The position numbers and the translations under genes were made by a program. A stretch of DNA of 64,000 nt from an uncultured Sphingomonadaceae bacterium (GTDB lineage: Bacteria; Pseudomonadota; Alphaproteobacteria; Sphingomonadales; Sphingomonadaceae): NCBI GenBank assembly GCA_947501325.1, contig CANMVC010000002.1:1240001-1304000 (forward strand), written 5' to 3'. Positions 17,819 through 27,765 of the stretch are shown here, piece by piece. The notes under the pieces were generated by a model. It was given only the letters and a program-made list of their open reading frames with translations, was not told the DNA's origin and searched no databases. Position 1 is the first letter of the stretch. The number at the start of each line of letters is the position of its first letter.

Positions 17819-17839
17819 GCGCCGCACGTCATGCGGCGC
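17819..17839. other. Perfect 8-bp hairpin between SulP and GST genes
   Basis: GCGCCGCA-cgtca-TGCGGCGC, a perfect short-loop stem in the 225 bp between two leftward genes. No T-tract follows on either strand, so it is not a classic terminator; it could be a repeat remnant or an mRNA-end stabiliser. Confidence 0.35.
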
Positions 17840-17903
17840 CTGGGATTAGCGGTCGCGCTCACATTCTAGACTCCGCATCAGGTGCAGAGCACGACCGTCA
17901 TAA

Positions 17904-19421
17904 CTAATGCCCGACGATGCCCAGACTTTCAAACGGGCGTTCATTCTCGCTATATTTCTCGACCAACGTTGCGCTGGCTTCATTCATACCGATCAGTTCC
18001 ACAGTCTTGCCTTCGTTTTGAAGCCGTTCGACGATTTTATCGAGCATGCCCGTCGCGGAAATATCCCAGAAATGCGCGTCATGAACATCGATGACCACGG
18101 TATTGATGCCTTCTTCGTTAAACTCCATAGCTTCATAGAGCATATCAACCGAACCGAAGAAAATCTGGCCGCCAAAGACGTAGCGGTGAGTGGTCACTTC
18201 GACAAAATCCTGAATGGTGACAAGCTGACGCACTTTCCATGCGAAGAATATACCGGAGAGCAAAACGCCAGTCAGAACACCGATGGACAGGTCATGCGTC
18301 GCGACAACCATCACAACGGTGGCAATCATAACAAAGTTGGATGGCCATGGGTGATGCGTAATTTCGGTGAAACTTTTCCAGCGGAAGGTGCTGATCGACA
18401 CAAAGATCATCACAGCGACCAAGGCAGGCATCGGGATTTGTGCCACCAGCGGCCCGAGACCGACAATCAGGACCAGCAGCATCACGCCTGCTACAAAGGT
18501 AGACAGACGGCGCGAACCGCCAGACTTAATATTGATCACTGACTGACCGATCATCGCACAGCCGCCCATGCCGCCAATCCAGCCGGTGACAAAATTGGCG
18601 ATACCCTGACCATAGGTTTCGCGTTTCTTGTCACTGCGCGTTTCTGTCAAGTCATCGACGATCGATGCCGTCAGCAGGGATTCCAGCAAACCGACAGCAG
18701 CCATAGCGAGCGAATAAGGTGCGATGATCCGCAATGTTTCCCAAGTGATCGGGATTTGCGGAATATGGAACCAGGGCAGACTGTCAGGCAATTCACCCAT
18801 ATCGCCCACAGTAAAGACATCGATTTTTATGCCAAAATAATGTTCAAGCAGTCCGCTACCATAGATACTGAGAGCCCCCAAGATCACGATCGCGGCCAGT
18901 GGGGATGGTATTAATGTCGTGAGCTTCGGCAGTCCGTAAATAATCGCAAGGCCCAGCGCGACCATGGCATAGGTCTGCCAAGTCAGTGCTTCACCGGTAA
19001 GTTGCGGTATTTGCGCCATGAAGATCAGAATCGCGAGCGCATTGACGAAGCCGGTGATCACCGACCGTGAAACAAAACGCATCAACAAGTCGAGCCGCAG
19101 CAGAGCCGCTATCGCCTGAAAAATGCCCATTAATATGGTCGCGGCAAACAGATATTCGACCCCATGATCGCGGACCAGCGGAACCACCAATACCGCCACT
19201 GCGGCCGTTGCTGCGCTTATCATACCGGGGCGACCGCCGATCATCGAGATAATCACGGCGATCGAGAAACTGGCATAAAGACCGACGCGTGGATCAACAC
19301 CCGCGATAATCGCAAAGCCAATAGCTTCGGGAATTAAAGCAAGGGCCACCACCAAACCTGCCAGAAATTCGGTTTTCGGATTGGATAGCCAGTCGCGTTT
19401 AAAATCGCTGTGTATTGCCAT
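17904..19421 (-). CDS. SulP-family anion transporter with STAS domain
   Basis: 505 residues from ATG at 19421, which has GGTGGGGA upstream; a GTG five codons earlier is possible. Ten to twelve membrane segments with the SulP pattern [20 protein letters not shown] near the N-terminus and [17 protein letters not shown] in the middle. The last ~90 residues form a STAS domain ([23 protein letters not shown]). SulP proteins carry sulphate or bicarbonate; no carbonic anhydrase or cys gene is adjacent to decide between them. Confidence 0.92.
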   Translation of the reverse strand: MAIHSDFKRDWLSNPKTEFLAGLVVALALIPEAIGFAIIAGVDPRVGLYASFSIAVIISMIGGRPGMISAATAAVAVLVVPLVRDHGVEYLFAATILMGIFQAIAALLRLDLLMRFVSRSVITGFVNALAILIFMAQIPQLTGEALTWQTYAMVALGLAIIYGLPKLTTLIPSPLAAIVILGALSIYGSGLLEHYFGIKIDVFTVGDMGELPDSLPWFHIPQIPITWETLRIIAPYSLAMAAVGLLESLLTASIVDDLTETRSDKKRETYGQGIANFVTGWIGGMGGCAMIGQSVINIKSGGSRRLSTFVAGVMLLVLIVGLGPLVAQIPMPALVAVMIFVSISTFRWKSFTEITHHPWPSNFVMIATVVMVVATHDLSIGVLTGVLLSGIFFAWKVRQLVTIQDFVEVTTHRYVFGGQIFFGSVDMLYEAMEFNEEGINTVVIDVHDAHFWDISATGMLDKIVERLQNEGKTVELIGMNEASATLVEKYSENERPFESLGIVGH

Positions 19422-19457
19422 TATATCGGTCCCCACCGGATAAATTTTCGGATTAAA

Positions 19458-19474
19458 ATGCTGCGCTGCAGCAT
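19458..19474 (-). terminator. Probable terminator of the ivd-epimerase-GST unit
   Basis: ATGCTGC-gct-GCAGCAT, seven perfect pairs. Read leftward it is followed by TTTTAAT. It lies about 100 bases past the GST stop (19571) and before the SulP start, so it fits the end of the leftward ivd operon. Confidence 0.5.
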
Positions 19475-19570
19475 GAATTGGCTCTGGCTTTGACGGAATG
19501 GCGTTGGATAGTCAACATAAGGCGTTCGTTTCCGCCCATCCAGAAGGGCAAAAGCCCATCGTTGCTTTCC

Positions 19571-20266
19571 TTAGGCCCTAAAATCCTCGATCACTGTCGC
19601 TACCGACGCGATTTCTTCCTCATGGGCGATCTCGCGCTGCGTTTCGGCTAGCGCCTGCGTTTCCCAGTCCTGCATCGCCGGGTGCGCGATGATATCTTCC
19701 ACCCATGCCCGCCCTTTCGGTCCAATATCGAGATCATAGGTTCGAACGCGATAAGCCACTGGCGCATAGACGGCGTCAACGGCAGTAAAGCTATTGCCTG
19801 CCAGCCATGGACCGCCGAAGCTATCCAGCCCCTGCGCAAATAATTCGCCAATCCGTTCAATATTGCGCGAAAGCGCTTTATCGATTTTATGCAGCTTGGC
19901 CCGCACACCGATATTCATCGGACAGATATTACGCAGCGGTGCAAAACCGCCGTGCATTTCCGCCGCCGCACAGCGCGCCCACATCCGCGCCTTTTCATCC
20001 TCCGGCCAGCAACCCTCGTGACGTTCGGCCAGATATTCCATGATCGCAAGCGAGTCCCAGATCGTCCGCGTACCACCGTCAGCACCATGGTCCTTCAAAC
20101 AAGGTACCTGGGCATTGGGAGCAAAGGCCCGAAACCGCTCATAATTTTCTTCCTCGAAATAGAAAATTTGATCCTCGAACGCGATGTCTAATGCTCGCAT
20201 CAGTACCCATGGGCGCAGCGACCAGCTGGAATAGTTCCGATTGGCAGTGATCAGCGTGTAGGTCAT
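19571..20266 (-). CDS. Glutathione S-transferase family protein
   Basis: 231 residues. N-terminal thioredoxin-like domain with LITANRNYSSWSLRPWVLM (serine-rich start typical of zeta/YfcF-like GSTs), NAQVPCLKDHG with the cis-proline, and WDSLAIMEYLAERH. The helical C-terminal domain contains FTAVDAVYAPVAYRV. Overlaps the upstream epimerase gene by 4 bases, and is third in the unit ivd, epimerase, GST. Substrate not deducible. Confidence 0.92.
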   Translation of the reverse strand: MTYTLITANRNYSSWSLRPWVLMRALDIAFEDQIFYFEEENYERFRAFAPNAQVPCLKDHGADGGTRTIWDSLAIMEYLAERHEGCWPEDEKARMWARCAAAEMHGGFAPLRNICPMNIGVRAKLHKIDKALSRNIERIGELFAQGLDSFGGPWLAGNSFTAVDAVYAPVAYRVRTYDLDIGPKGRAWVEDIIAHPAMQDWETQALAETQREIAHEEEIASVATVIEDFRA

Positions 20267-21225
20267 GGCATTTCCTTTGGAGAAGAGTAGCTCGGATCAT
20301 GATGAAAGGGCAACGGACTATTATCTTCCAGCGCTTTCAAAATGCTAGCAAAATCAGTTTTCGGCCTAAACCCTAAAAGCCGCTCCGCTTTCCCGGCGTC
20401 ATATATCCGGTCGATATGGTCCGGCAGCACCCAGCCTTTGCGTTCATAAAGCGCCGCCGCTTGGGGGAAATAGCGCGCGATGACAGACGGCGCATCGGCG
20501 ATAAGTTGCGCGCAGTCTTGCCGTGTGAAGGGCGTTGTTGCTGACAAGATGAACGTCTCGAAACCCAGACCGGTTATGCCCTCAAGCGCGGCAATATGCG
20601 CTTCGGCGGCATCTTCGACCGTAAGCCGCCGGTTCAGAAATTCGTTGGCTTTCAGATTTGGACCGCTGGGAACGGCAAGCGTGTCATCTTCTTCGGGGAA
20701 GAACCGCCCGGTCCGCAGCACCGCGACGCTGATTCCATGCAGCTTGTGATAGAGACGACACAGATGTTCGGCCGACATCTTGGTGACCCCGTAAATATTC
20801 CGCGGCTTGAGTGGACCATATTCCTCGTCCAGCCAGAAAGCCTGTTCAGCCCCTCCGGCACGGCCAGCCCGGACGGCCTCAGAGATCATCAACGACGTCG
20901 TGGACGTAAAAATAAACCGGTCGTGACCAGCCTGCACCGCCGCCTCCAGAAGATTTAGCGTTCCTGTGACATTGACATCGACAAACGCATTGTTGGGATA
21001 ACGAACAATGTCGGGTTTATGTAGCGCGCCAGCGTGGACCACGGCTTCAATGCCATAATCACCGAAAGTCTGATCGACTAGCGGCCGGTCCGCCACTGAG
21101 CCAATGACAGTCGTATGCGCGCCGGTGGCGACATCCAGACCAACGACTTCGTGGCCGATGGCAGATAATTTTGGTGCAAGAAACCTGCCTAGCCAACCCG
21201 ATGAACCGGTTAGCAGCAGCTTCAT
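20263..21225 (-). CDS. NAD(P)-dependent epimerase/dehydratase (extended SDR)
   Basis: 320 residues. Begins with the Rossmann loop LLTGSSGWLGRFLAPKL (G-x-x-G-x-x-G), has TSTTSLMIS and the catalytic YGVTKMSAEHLCR (YxxxK) near residue 143. The C-terminal part has the sugar-epimerase character; the actual sugar or other substrate is not evident. Its ATG overlaps the ivd stop (TAATG) and its stop overlaps the GST start. Confidence 0.9.
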   Translation of the reverse strand: MKLLLTGSSGWLGRFLAPKLSAIGHEVVGLDVATGAHTTVIGSVADRPLVDQTFGDYGIEAVVHAGALHKPDIVRYPNNAFVDVNVTGTLNLLEAAVQAGHDRFIFTSTTSLMISEAVRAGRAGGAEQAFWLDEEYGPLKPRNIYGVTKMSAEHLCRLYHKLHGISVAVLRTGRFFPEEDDTLAVPSGPNLKANEFLNRRLTVEDAAEAHIAALEGITGLGFETFILSATTPFTRQDCAQLIADAPSVIARYFPQAAALYERKGWVLPDHIDRIYDAGKAERLLGFRPKTDFASILKALEDNSPLPFHHDPSYSSPKEMP

Positions 21226-22388
21226 TAACCGCCTCCGATTAATTCACGCCCAATAAGCATCCGGCGAATTTCGTTAGTGCCTGCCCCGATATCGAGCAGT
21301 TTGGAATCGCGCCAGTAGCGCTCTACCGGCCAATCGGTCGTGTAGCCTGCACCGCCCAAAGCCTGGATCGATTCCTCGGCCACGCGAACACTGCTTTCCG
21401 AAGCATACATGACCGCACCGGCCGCATCAAAGCGTGTCGTTTGACCAGCGTCACAGGCTTTGTTGACGGCATAGACATAAGAGCGCGCGCTGTTGAGGCG
21501 GACGTACATATCCGCGATTTTTCCCTGCATGAGCTGAAACGTGCCAATCGGTTTGCCAAATTGCTTGCGCTCCCGAACATAAGGAATAACGGTGTCGAGA
21601 CAGGCCTGCATCAGACCGAGCGGTATCGCAGCAAGCACCGCGCGTTCATAGTCGAGACCGGACATCAACACACCGACGCCGCCGTTGATCGGCCCCATCA
21701 CATTTTCGTCTGGCACTTCACAATCGTCGAACACCAGTTCAGCCGTCGGGCTACCTTTCATGCCAACCTTTTCGATTTTCTGGCCGATGGAAAAACCCTT
21801 CATCCCCTTTTCAATCAGGAACGCGGTGATCCCGCCAGAACCCGCTTCGGGACGGGTCTTGCCATAAACCACCAACGTGTCGGCGTCCGTCGAGTTGGTA
21901 ATCCAGAATTTCGTGCCGTTAAGGACGTAACCGCCTTGCACCGCCTCAGCTTTGAGTTTCATGCTGACAACATCAGAGCCGGCGCCTGCTTCGGACATGG
22001 CCAGCGACCCGACATGTTCACCGGAAATCAGCTTGGGGAGATATTTCGCCTTTTGCTCCGGATTTGCCCAGCGGCGTATCTGGTTCACACACAAGTTACT
22101 ATGCGCGCCATAGCTAAGGCCCAGTGCCGCGCTGCCCCGGCTCACTTCCTCAACCGCGATGGCATGTTCGAGATACCCTAAGCCGAGTCCGCCATCTTCT
22201 TCCTCAACCGTGACCCCGTGCAGGCCAAGATCGCCCATCTGCTCCCACAGCTCACGGGGAAACCAGTCTTCGCGGTCCATTTTTTGGGCCAGCGGACTGA
22301 TTTTCTCGTCGGCAAAACGCCGCGTCGTAACACGGATCTGATCCGCCATTTCGCCAAGCTGGAAGTCAAAATCGGGAGTTGCAATCAT
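21225..22388 (-). CDS. Isovaleryl-CoA dehydrogenase (acyl-CoA dehydrogenase family)
   Basis: 387 residues. FAD flavoprotein of leucine catabolism: isovaleryl-CoA to 3-methylcrotonyl-CoA. SYGAHSNLCVNQI (about 93-105) and the catalytic glutamate in SGLDYERAVLAAIPLGLM (E near residue 249) are characteristic of IVD rather than of straight-chain acyl-CoA dehydrogenases, whose base lies near residue 376. MSEAGAGSDVVSMK and WITNS mark the FAD/substrate site. The expected methylcrotonyl-CoA carboxylase genes are not adjacent. First gene of a three-gene coupled unit. Confidence 0.9.
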   Translation of the reverse strand: MIATPDFDFQLGEMADQIRVTTRRFADEKISPLAQKMDREDWFPRELWEQMGDLGLHGVTVEEEDGGLGLGYLEHAIAVEEVSRGSAALGLSYGAHSNLCVNQIRRWANPEQKAKYLPKLISGEHVGSLAMSEAGAGSDVVSMKLKAEAVQGGYVLNGTKFWITNSTDADTLVVYGKTRPEAGSGGITAFLIEKGMKGFSIGQKIEKVGMKGSPTAELVFDDCEVPDENVMGPINGGVGVLMSGLDYERAVLAAIPLGLMQACLDTVIPYVRERKQFGKPIGTFQLMQGKIADMYVRLNSARSYVYAVNKACDAGQTTRFDAAGAVMYASESSVRVAEESIQALGGAGYTTDWPVERYWRDSKLLDIGAGTNEIRRMLIGRELIGGG

Positions 22389-22514
22389 TATGGATCCTTT
22401 GTGCTTTGTTGAGCGCTGTTTAGCAGATATTATTCGGGTTTCCAGTCTTGTACTGCGCGCCTGATGCGGAATACCATATTGCGCAGGGGAAGCCCCGATG
22501 CCATAGGCGCGGCC

Positions 22515-23552
22515 ATGCTATATGATCTTGCCCGCCCATTTATTTTCGCGCTTGAAGCGGAAAAAGCCCATGGCCTTACCATTGCCGGATTAAAGGCGCT
22601 GCCGCTGGGGCCTGCGCCAAAATCGGATCCCGTTCTGGCGACCAGTGTCGCGGGTCTGGATTTCGTCAATCCGATAGGTATGGCGCCAGGTTTTGACAAA
22701 AACGGCGAAGTGCCGGATGCGCTGATCCGAATGGGTTTTGGCTATGCCGAGGTCGGTACGCTGACACCCCGCGCACAAGCCGGCAATCCTAAACCGCGTA
22801 TATTCCGATTGCCGCAAGACAAAGCGGTGATCAATCGCCTTGGTTTTAACAATGAAGGCCAGGAACAAGCCGCGCCGCGTTTGAAACGGATGCGTGGCCG
22901 GATGGGCAAAGGTATATTGGGCATCAACATTGGTGCCAATAAAGACAGTGATGACCGAATTGCAGACTATGTCATTGGCGTACAGAATATGGCGCCTTTG
23001 GCGGATTATCTAACGGTCAATATTTCCTCACCCAACACGCCAGGTTTGCGGGCTCTGCAAGACAAAGGCGCGCTGGAAGAACTAATGGCGGCTGTCATGG
23101 CAGCGCGTGGCGATCACCAAGTGCCGGTATTCCTGAAAGTCGCCCCTGATCTCGAACCTGCGGATATCGACGATATTGTCGAAGTAACAATGCTGCAGAA
23201 AATTGACGCGCTAATTATATCCAATACAACGATTACGCGACCCAATCTCCGATCTGACAGTCGGCAAGAAACCGGCGGCCTGTCGGGCGCGCCATTAAAA
23301 GACCTGGCTTTGCAACGGCTCAAAGATTTTCGCGCAGCAAGTGGCAGCCAAATTCCGCTTATCGGCGTTGGCGGCATTGCCAATGCAGAAGATGCCTATG
23401 AACGGATCCGCGCCGGGGCGGCCTTGGTCCAGCTTTATACCGCGATGATATATGAAGGCCCGACTATGGCCCGTGCGATGAGCTGCGGACTGGCCCGGCT
23501 TTTGAAACGAGACGGATTTGCATCTGTGGCCGATGCTGTCGGGACCGCATAA
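22515..23552 (+). CDS. pyrD: Dihydroorotate dehydrogenase (quinone), class 2
   Basis: About 345 residues from ATG at 22515 (MLYDLARPFIFALEAEKAHG), which matches the class 2 start; an in-frame ATG at 22464 adds 17 residues and cannot be excluded. The N-terminal amphipathic helices bind the membrane and quinone. FMN-binding and catalytic regions: GMAPGFDKNGE, NRLGFNNEG, NISSPNTPGLR with the class 2 catalytic serine, and IGVGGIANAEDAYERIRAGA near the end. Oxidises dihydroorotate in pyrimidine synthesis. Confidence 0.95.
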   Translation: MLYDLARPFIFALEAEKAHGLTIAGLKALPLGPAPKSDPVLATSVAGLDFVNPIGMAPGFDKNGEVPDALIRMGFGYAEVGTLTPRAQAGNPKPRIFRLPQDKAVINRLGFNNEGQEQAAPRLKRMRGRMGKGILGINIGANKDSDDRIADYVIGVQNMAPLADYLTVNISSPNTPGLRALQDKGALEELMAAVMAARGDHQVPVFLKVAPDLEPADIDDIVEVTMLQKIDALIISNTTITRPNLRSDSRQETGGLSGAPLKDLALQRLKDFRAASGSQIPLIGVGGIANAEDAYERIRAGAALVQLYTAMIYEGPTMARAMSCGLARLLKRDGFASVADAVGTA

Positions 23553-23607
23553 GATCTGGCGACAAATGATTTGCCAAAATGCCAAGCCATCCATAAAACT
23601 CGGCGTC

Positions 23608-25314
23608 ATGAAAAAACTCCTGACTTTATTCGCTTTTTTGTTGCTCACGCCCATAGCGGCTCCTGCCAGCGCACAAAATGCTGGCACGGCTGCATCGGCA
23701 CATCCAGAAGCCACCAAGGCTGGTTTTGAGATGTTGCAGGCCGGTGGTTCTGCGACCGATGCTGCCATGGCGATGATGCTGGCGCTGACTGTTGTCGAGC
23801 CCCAATCAAGCGGCATTGGCGGCGGCGGCTTTCTGTTGCATCATGACGCAAAAAGCGGCTGGATGGAGACGATTGACGGCCGTGAAATGGCACCAGCGGC
23901 GGCGGCAGAGGACCGTTTTCTGGATGAAGATGGCAAGCCACTCGGGTGGCGCGAGGCAACGCCTGGCGGCAAATCGGTCGGCGTTCCCGGCAATATGCGG
24001 CTGATGGAAATGGCGCATAAGAAATGGGGCAAGCTGCCTTGGGAGAAGCTCTTTGAGCCTGCCATCAGACTTGCTGAAAAAGGTTATGCGGTCAGTGCTC
24101 CGCAATATGACTGGATGAAGCGCCTCGAGAAGCTCTGGGTCAAATTCCCCGATATGCAAAAGCTATACTGGCGTGACGGCGCCCCCGCTCCGCGCGGTAC
24201 AATCATAACAAATCCGGAACTGGGGAAATTGCTCCGTGAATTGCAGTCGGGTGGAGCCGATGCTTTTTATACCGGCAAAACGGCCGCTGCGATCTCCGAG
24301 GCAGTGGCCAACGCTCCTCAGAACCAATCGGTTTTGACCGAACAGGATTTCGCCAATTACAGCGCAATATTGCGACAACCCGTTTGCTCGAGTTATCGCG
24401 AATACCGGATTTGCGGCATGGGGCCTCCCTCATCCGGCGCAACAACAGTCTTGCAAATATTGGGATCTATCGAACGGTTCGACATGGGCGAACTTTACAA
24501 AAAGGAACCGGCCCGCGCTTGGCATGTTATTGGCGAAGCAATGCGCTTGGCCTATGCAGATCGCGAAAAATATCTCGCTGACCAGGATTTCGTATCCGTT
24601 CCTGTCGCTGGTCTGATTGATAAAAACTATCTTGCCAAACGCTCACAAATGATTGCTCTGCAACGCGCCCGGCCACAATTTCCTGGTGTCGAAACCTATC
24701 CGGCTGGCAATCCTCCTGGCTCGTCGCCACGCACCGCTGCGATATCGTCAGAAGTGGCAGGCACGACACATTTCACGGCCGTTGATGGAGAAGGCAATAT
24801 AGCCAATATGACATCGACCGTCGAAGGCCCGTTTGGCAGCCAGCTGCTCGCCCGTGGCATGGTGCTCAATAATGAACTCACCGATTTTACCTTCGCGCCG
24901 GAAAAAGACGGCGCGCCAGTGGCTAACCGGGTAGAAGCGGGCAAACGCCCTCTCTCCTCCATGTCACCCACCATTGTTTATAATGCGAAGGGAGAACCCA
25001 TTCTCGCTTTGGGATCTGCTGGCGGCAAACGGATCATCATGCATGTAACGAAGACATTGATCGGTGTGCTCGACTACGGGTTACCGCTGGAAGACGCGAT
25101 GGCAATGCCGAATATCTATTTTGGCGGATCAGGGCTGCTGATCGAGAACGGCAGCGACCTGGTGAAGCTGCAAGATGATTTGGCTCGCCTCGGCCATATC
25201 GTCGTGACCAATAACCTGCCGTCAAAACTCGCCGGTGCGCAAAAAACAGACAAAGGCTGGGTCGGAGCAGTCGATCCGCGCAGTACCGGAGAAGCGGTTA
25301 GCGAGCTGCCCTAA
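23608..25314 (+). CDS. ggt: Gamma-glutamyltransferase (gamma-glutamyl hydrolase), periplasmic
   Basis: 568 residues from ATG at 23608; the signal peptide KKLLTLFAFLLLTPIAAPAS ends at SAQ. N-terminal nucleophile hydrolase precursor: self-cleavage is expected before the threonine of GTTHFTAVDGEGN (about residue 384), making a large and a small subunit. NMTSTVEGPFGS, LNNELTDF and RPLSSMSPTIV are further family motifs. Breaks down glutathione and gamma-glutamyl amides in the periplasm, in keeping with the many glutathione-linked genes nearby. Confidence 0.94.
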   Translation: MKKLLTLFAFLLLTPIAAPASAQNAGTAASAHPEATKAGFEMLQAGGSATDAAMAMMLALTVVEPQSSGIGGGGFLLHHDAKSGWMETIDGREMAPAAAAEDRFLDEDGKPLGWREATPGGKSVGVPGNMRLMEMAHKKWGKLPWEKLFEPAIRLAEKGYAVSAPQYDWMKRLEKLWVKFPDMQKLYWRDGAPAPRGTIITNPELGKLLRELQSGGADAFYTGKTAAAISEAVANAPQNQSVLTEQDFANYSAILRQPVCSSYREYRICGMGPPSSGATTVLQILGSIERFDMGELYKKEPARAWHVIGEAMRLAYADREKYLADQDFVSVPVAGLIDKNYLAKRSQMIALQRARPQFPGVETYPAGNPPGSSPRTAAISSEVAGTTHFTAVDGEGNIANMTSTVEGPFGSQLLARGMVLNNELTDFTFAPEKDGAPVANRVEAGKRPLSSMSPTIVYNAKGEPILALGSAGGKRIIMHVTKTLIGVLDYGLPLEDAMAMPNIYFGGSGLLIENGSDLVKLQDDLARLGHIVVTNNLPSKLAGAQKTDKGWVGAVDPRSTGEAVSELP

Positions 25315-25428
25315 GTCGGACATTTGCTGCATGATGGTTGGAAACCATTGCCCACAACTTTTATCCGCGCTAGCTTGCCATCCATAACAGGGGCTGCGCT
25401 GTAAAAAGTATAGCCGCGCAAGAGGGTG

Positions 25429-27255
25429 ATGAGAGTGTCGGCAAAAAAAGTAACCAACCGCTATCTGGAATTTGACGGTTTTTCCAATCTGGTTTCCATG
25501 TTCTTTCAACGCGCAAGCGAAAGCGGCGACAAGCCTTTTTTGAGCGCCAAAATTGATGGTGAATGGCGATCGACCAGCTGGACCGAAGCAGCACGGCAAG
25601 TCGCGGCGCTGGCCAAATCTTTCAAGAAGCTTGGACTGCAACCGGGCGACAGGGTCATGCTGGTTTCGGATAACTGCCCGCAATGGTGCATTGCCGATCT
25701 GGCGATTATGGCAGCGAAATGTATTACCGTTCCCACCTATACGACCAATACGCCTAATGACCATCAGCATATTCTGGACAATAGCGGCGCCAAGGCGGTA
25801 ATTGTATCGAATCAGAAGCTCGCGCAGAATCTGATCCCTTCGGTAATGAAGTCAACTGACGCCGATATTGTTATCGGCATGTCAGACCTGCGCATTGGTC
25901 AATCCGGTGATTTTTCCATTCATCAATGGGATGGTCTTGTTCAGGGTACCGACGAAGACGTTGCTGACATCAGCGCGGAGGCCGCCGAGATTAAACGTGA
26001 TGATGTTGCGTGCATCATTTATACCAGCGGTACAGGCGGCAAACCCCGCGGGGTAATGCAACCCCACGGCGCGATCCTGCATAATGTCAAAGGACCAGCC
26101 GAAGTTATTGAAAATGATTTTGGCTGGGATTCCGAAGTCTTCCTTTCCTTCCTGCCACTCAGCCATGCTTATGAACATAGCGCAGGACAATTTTTTCCGA
26201 TCGGTCTGGGCGCAGAAATTTACTATTCCGAAGGGTTGGAAAAACTCGCCTCCAATATCGAGGAAGTGCGCCCCACGATCATGGTTGTGGTGCCACGGCT
26301 TTTCGAAGTCTTGCGGGCCCGGCTCATCAAAACTGTCGAGAAGCAGGGCAAGATGCCCAATTATCTGCTTGGCAAGGCGTTGGCCATGGGTGAGCGAGAG
26401 GCTGAAGGCAAAAAGCGCAAGCGTGACAAGCTGATGGATATTTTCCTCAACAAAACACTCCGGCCGAAAGTGCAAAAACGCTTTGGCGGCCGGATCAAGG
26501 CCATGGTTTCGGGTGGCGCGCCGCTCAATCCCGACATTGGTGTGTTTTTTCAATCGCTGGGGCTGACTTTGCTGCAAGGCTATGGCCAGACAGAATCCGG
26601 TCCAATTATCTCCTGCAACCGGCCGCGTTCAGGCCTGAAAATGGATACGGTTGGCCCGCCCATGATTGATACCGAAGTAAAGATTGCCGATGATGGCGAG
26701 ATATTGGTTCGCGGCGAGTTGGTCATGAAAGGCTATTGGCGCAATCAGGCGGAAACAGATCGTGTCATAATCGATGGTTGGCTGCACACCGGCGATATTG
26801 GCCTAATCGACGAAGCGGGGCGGGTAGCGATTACCGACCGCAAGAAAGACCTGATCGTCAATGACAAGGGTGAGAATGTCGCGCCCCAGAAACTCGAAGG
26901 TATGCTGACCCTGCAACCGGAAATCCTGCAAGCTATGATCTCCGGCGACAAACGCCCCTATATGGTCGGATTAATCGTCCCGGACCCCGAATGGGCTCTG
27001 GAATGGTCGCGCGAGGAAGGCATGGCTTATGATTTCCTGAAACTGCAGGCGAACCCGGCCTTTAAATCAGCCGTGAGCGCCGCCGTGGACCGGGTAAACA
27101 AAAACCTGTCAGTAACGGAAAAGATCCGCCGGTTTGAATTTGCCGACGAACCTTTTGCCATTGAGAATGAAGAGTTGACGCCGAGCATGAAAATCCGGCG
27201 GCATGTCATTCGCGAACGCTATCAGGAACGGATGAACGCGCTCTACAAAAAATAG
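25429..27255 (+). CDS. AMP-dependent long-chain acyl-CoA ligase
   Basis: About 608 residues. Adenylate-forming enzyme: ATP-binding P-loop IIYTSGTGGKPRGVMQPHG near residue 196, LLQGYGQTESGPI (about 383), and LHTGDIGLIDEAGRVAITDRKKDL with the hinge aspartate. Size and the GQTE motif fit FadD15-type long-chain fatty acid ligases that activate fatty acids for oxidation or lipid synthesis. ATG at 25429 has AGAGGG just upstream; a GTG three bases before and another two codons after are alternatives. Confidence 0.92.
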   Translation: MRVSAKKVTNRYLEFDGFSNLVSMFFQRASESGDKPFLSAKIDGEWRSTSWTEAARQVAALAKSFKKLGLQPGDRVMLVSDNCPQWCIADLAIMAAKCITVPTYTTNTPNDHQHILDNSGAKAVIVSNQKLAQNLIPSVMKSTDADIVIGMSDLRIGQSGDFSIHQWDGLVQGTDEDVADISAEAAEIKRDDVACIIYTSGTGGKPRGVMQPHGAILHNVKGPAEVIENDFGWDSEVFLSFLPLSHAYEHSAGQFFPIGLGAEIYYSEGLEKLASNIEEVRPTIMVVVPRLFEVLRARLIKTVEKQGKMPNYLLGKALAMGEREAEGKKRKRDKLMDIFLNKTLRPKVQKRFGGRIKAMVSGGAPLNPDIGVFFQSLGLTLLQGYGQTESGPIISCNRPRSGLKMDTVGPPMIDTEVKIADDGEILVRGELVMKGYWRNQAETDRVIIDGWLHTGDIGLIDEAGRVAITDRKKDLIVNDKGENVAPQKLEGMLTLQPEILQAMISGDKRPYMVGLIVPDPEWALEWSREEGMAYDFLKLQANPAFKSAVSAAVDRVNKNLSVTEKIRRFEFADEPFAIENEELTPSMKIRRHVIRERYQERMNALYKK

Positions 27256-27276
27256 GCGCGTGGATTGTTCGGAGTG

Positions 27277-27693
27277 TCAGCCTTCGATTTTGGTATAGGG
27301 CACAAATGAACTGAACGAACAGCTGTCGATAAATGCACCGGTCGGCAGATCTTTCACCTGGGCAATTTCACCGCGGCAAAGCTGCGAAGATGGCCTGCGC
27401 GTAACCAATGCATTGCGGTCAACATCCCGGCATCCGCCGTAGGGCTCATTGACATAAATTGTTTTCGGATTGCTGCTGCGGCTGTAAATCAGATATTTGT
27501 CACCCACGACAGTCAGATTTTTCTGATCAGTCCGGTTAATGCAACTAACCGGCTTGCCAGCCTCGCGGCCTGCAATTTTCTTATCGAACTTGGCTTGTTC
27601 TTTCTCGCTGAGTTTGACCTCTGCGGTGCCGCTATTGGCAGCAGGTGCTGCGAGCATTAATGCTAATGGTAGTGCGAAAATAATCTTACGCAT
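27277..27693 (-). CDS. Secreted hypothetical protein
   Basis: 138 residues from ATG at 27693, chosen for its AAGGAG ribosome-binding site. Signal peptide (RKIIFALPLALMLAAPAA, cut near NSG), then a small domain with four cysteines (SCINR, GGCRD, LCRGE, DSCSF), probably two disulphides in the periplasm. I know similar proteins only as uncharacterised sphingomonad proteins with a CI-x-R and R-x-P-S-x-x-L-CRGE pattern. Convergent with the acyl-CoA ligase gene. Confidence 0.75.
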   Translation of the reverse strand: MRKIIFALPLALMLAAPAANSGTAEVKLSEKEQAKFDKKIAGREAGKPVSCINRTDQKNLTVVGDKYLIYSRSSNPKTIYVNEPYGGCRDVDRNALVTRRPSSQLCRGEIAQVKDLPTGAFIDSCSFSSFVPYTKIEG

Positions 27694-27765
27694 GACGATT
27701 CTCCTTCGATGTCCCCCATCGATGCAATGTTGTAACATAAAATTCGGAAAATCGGAAATCGACGG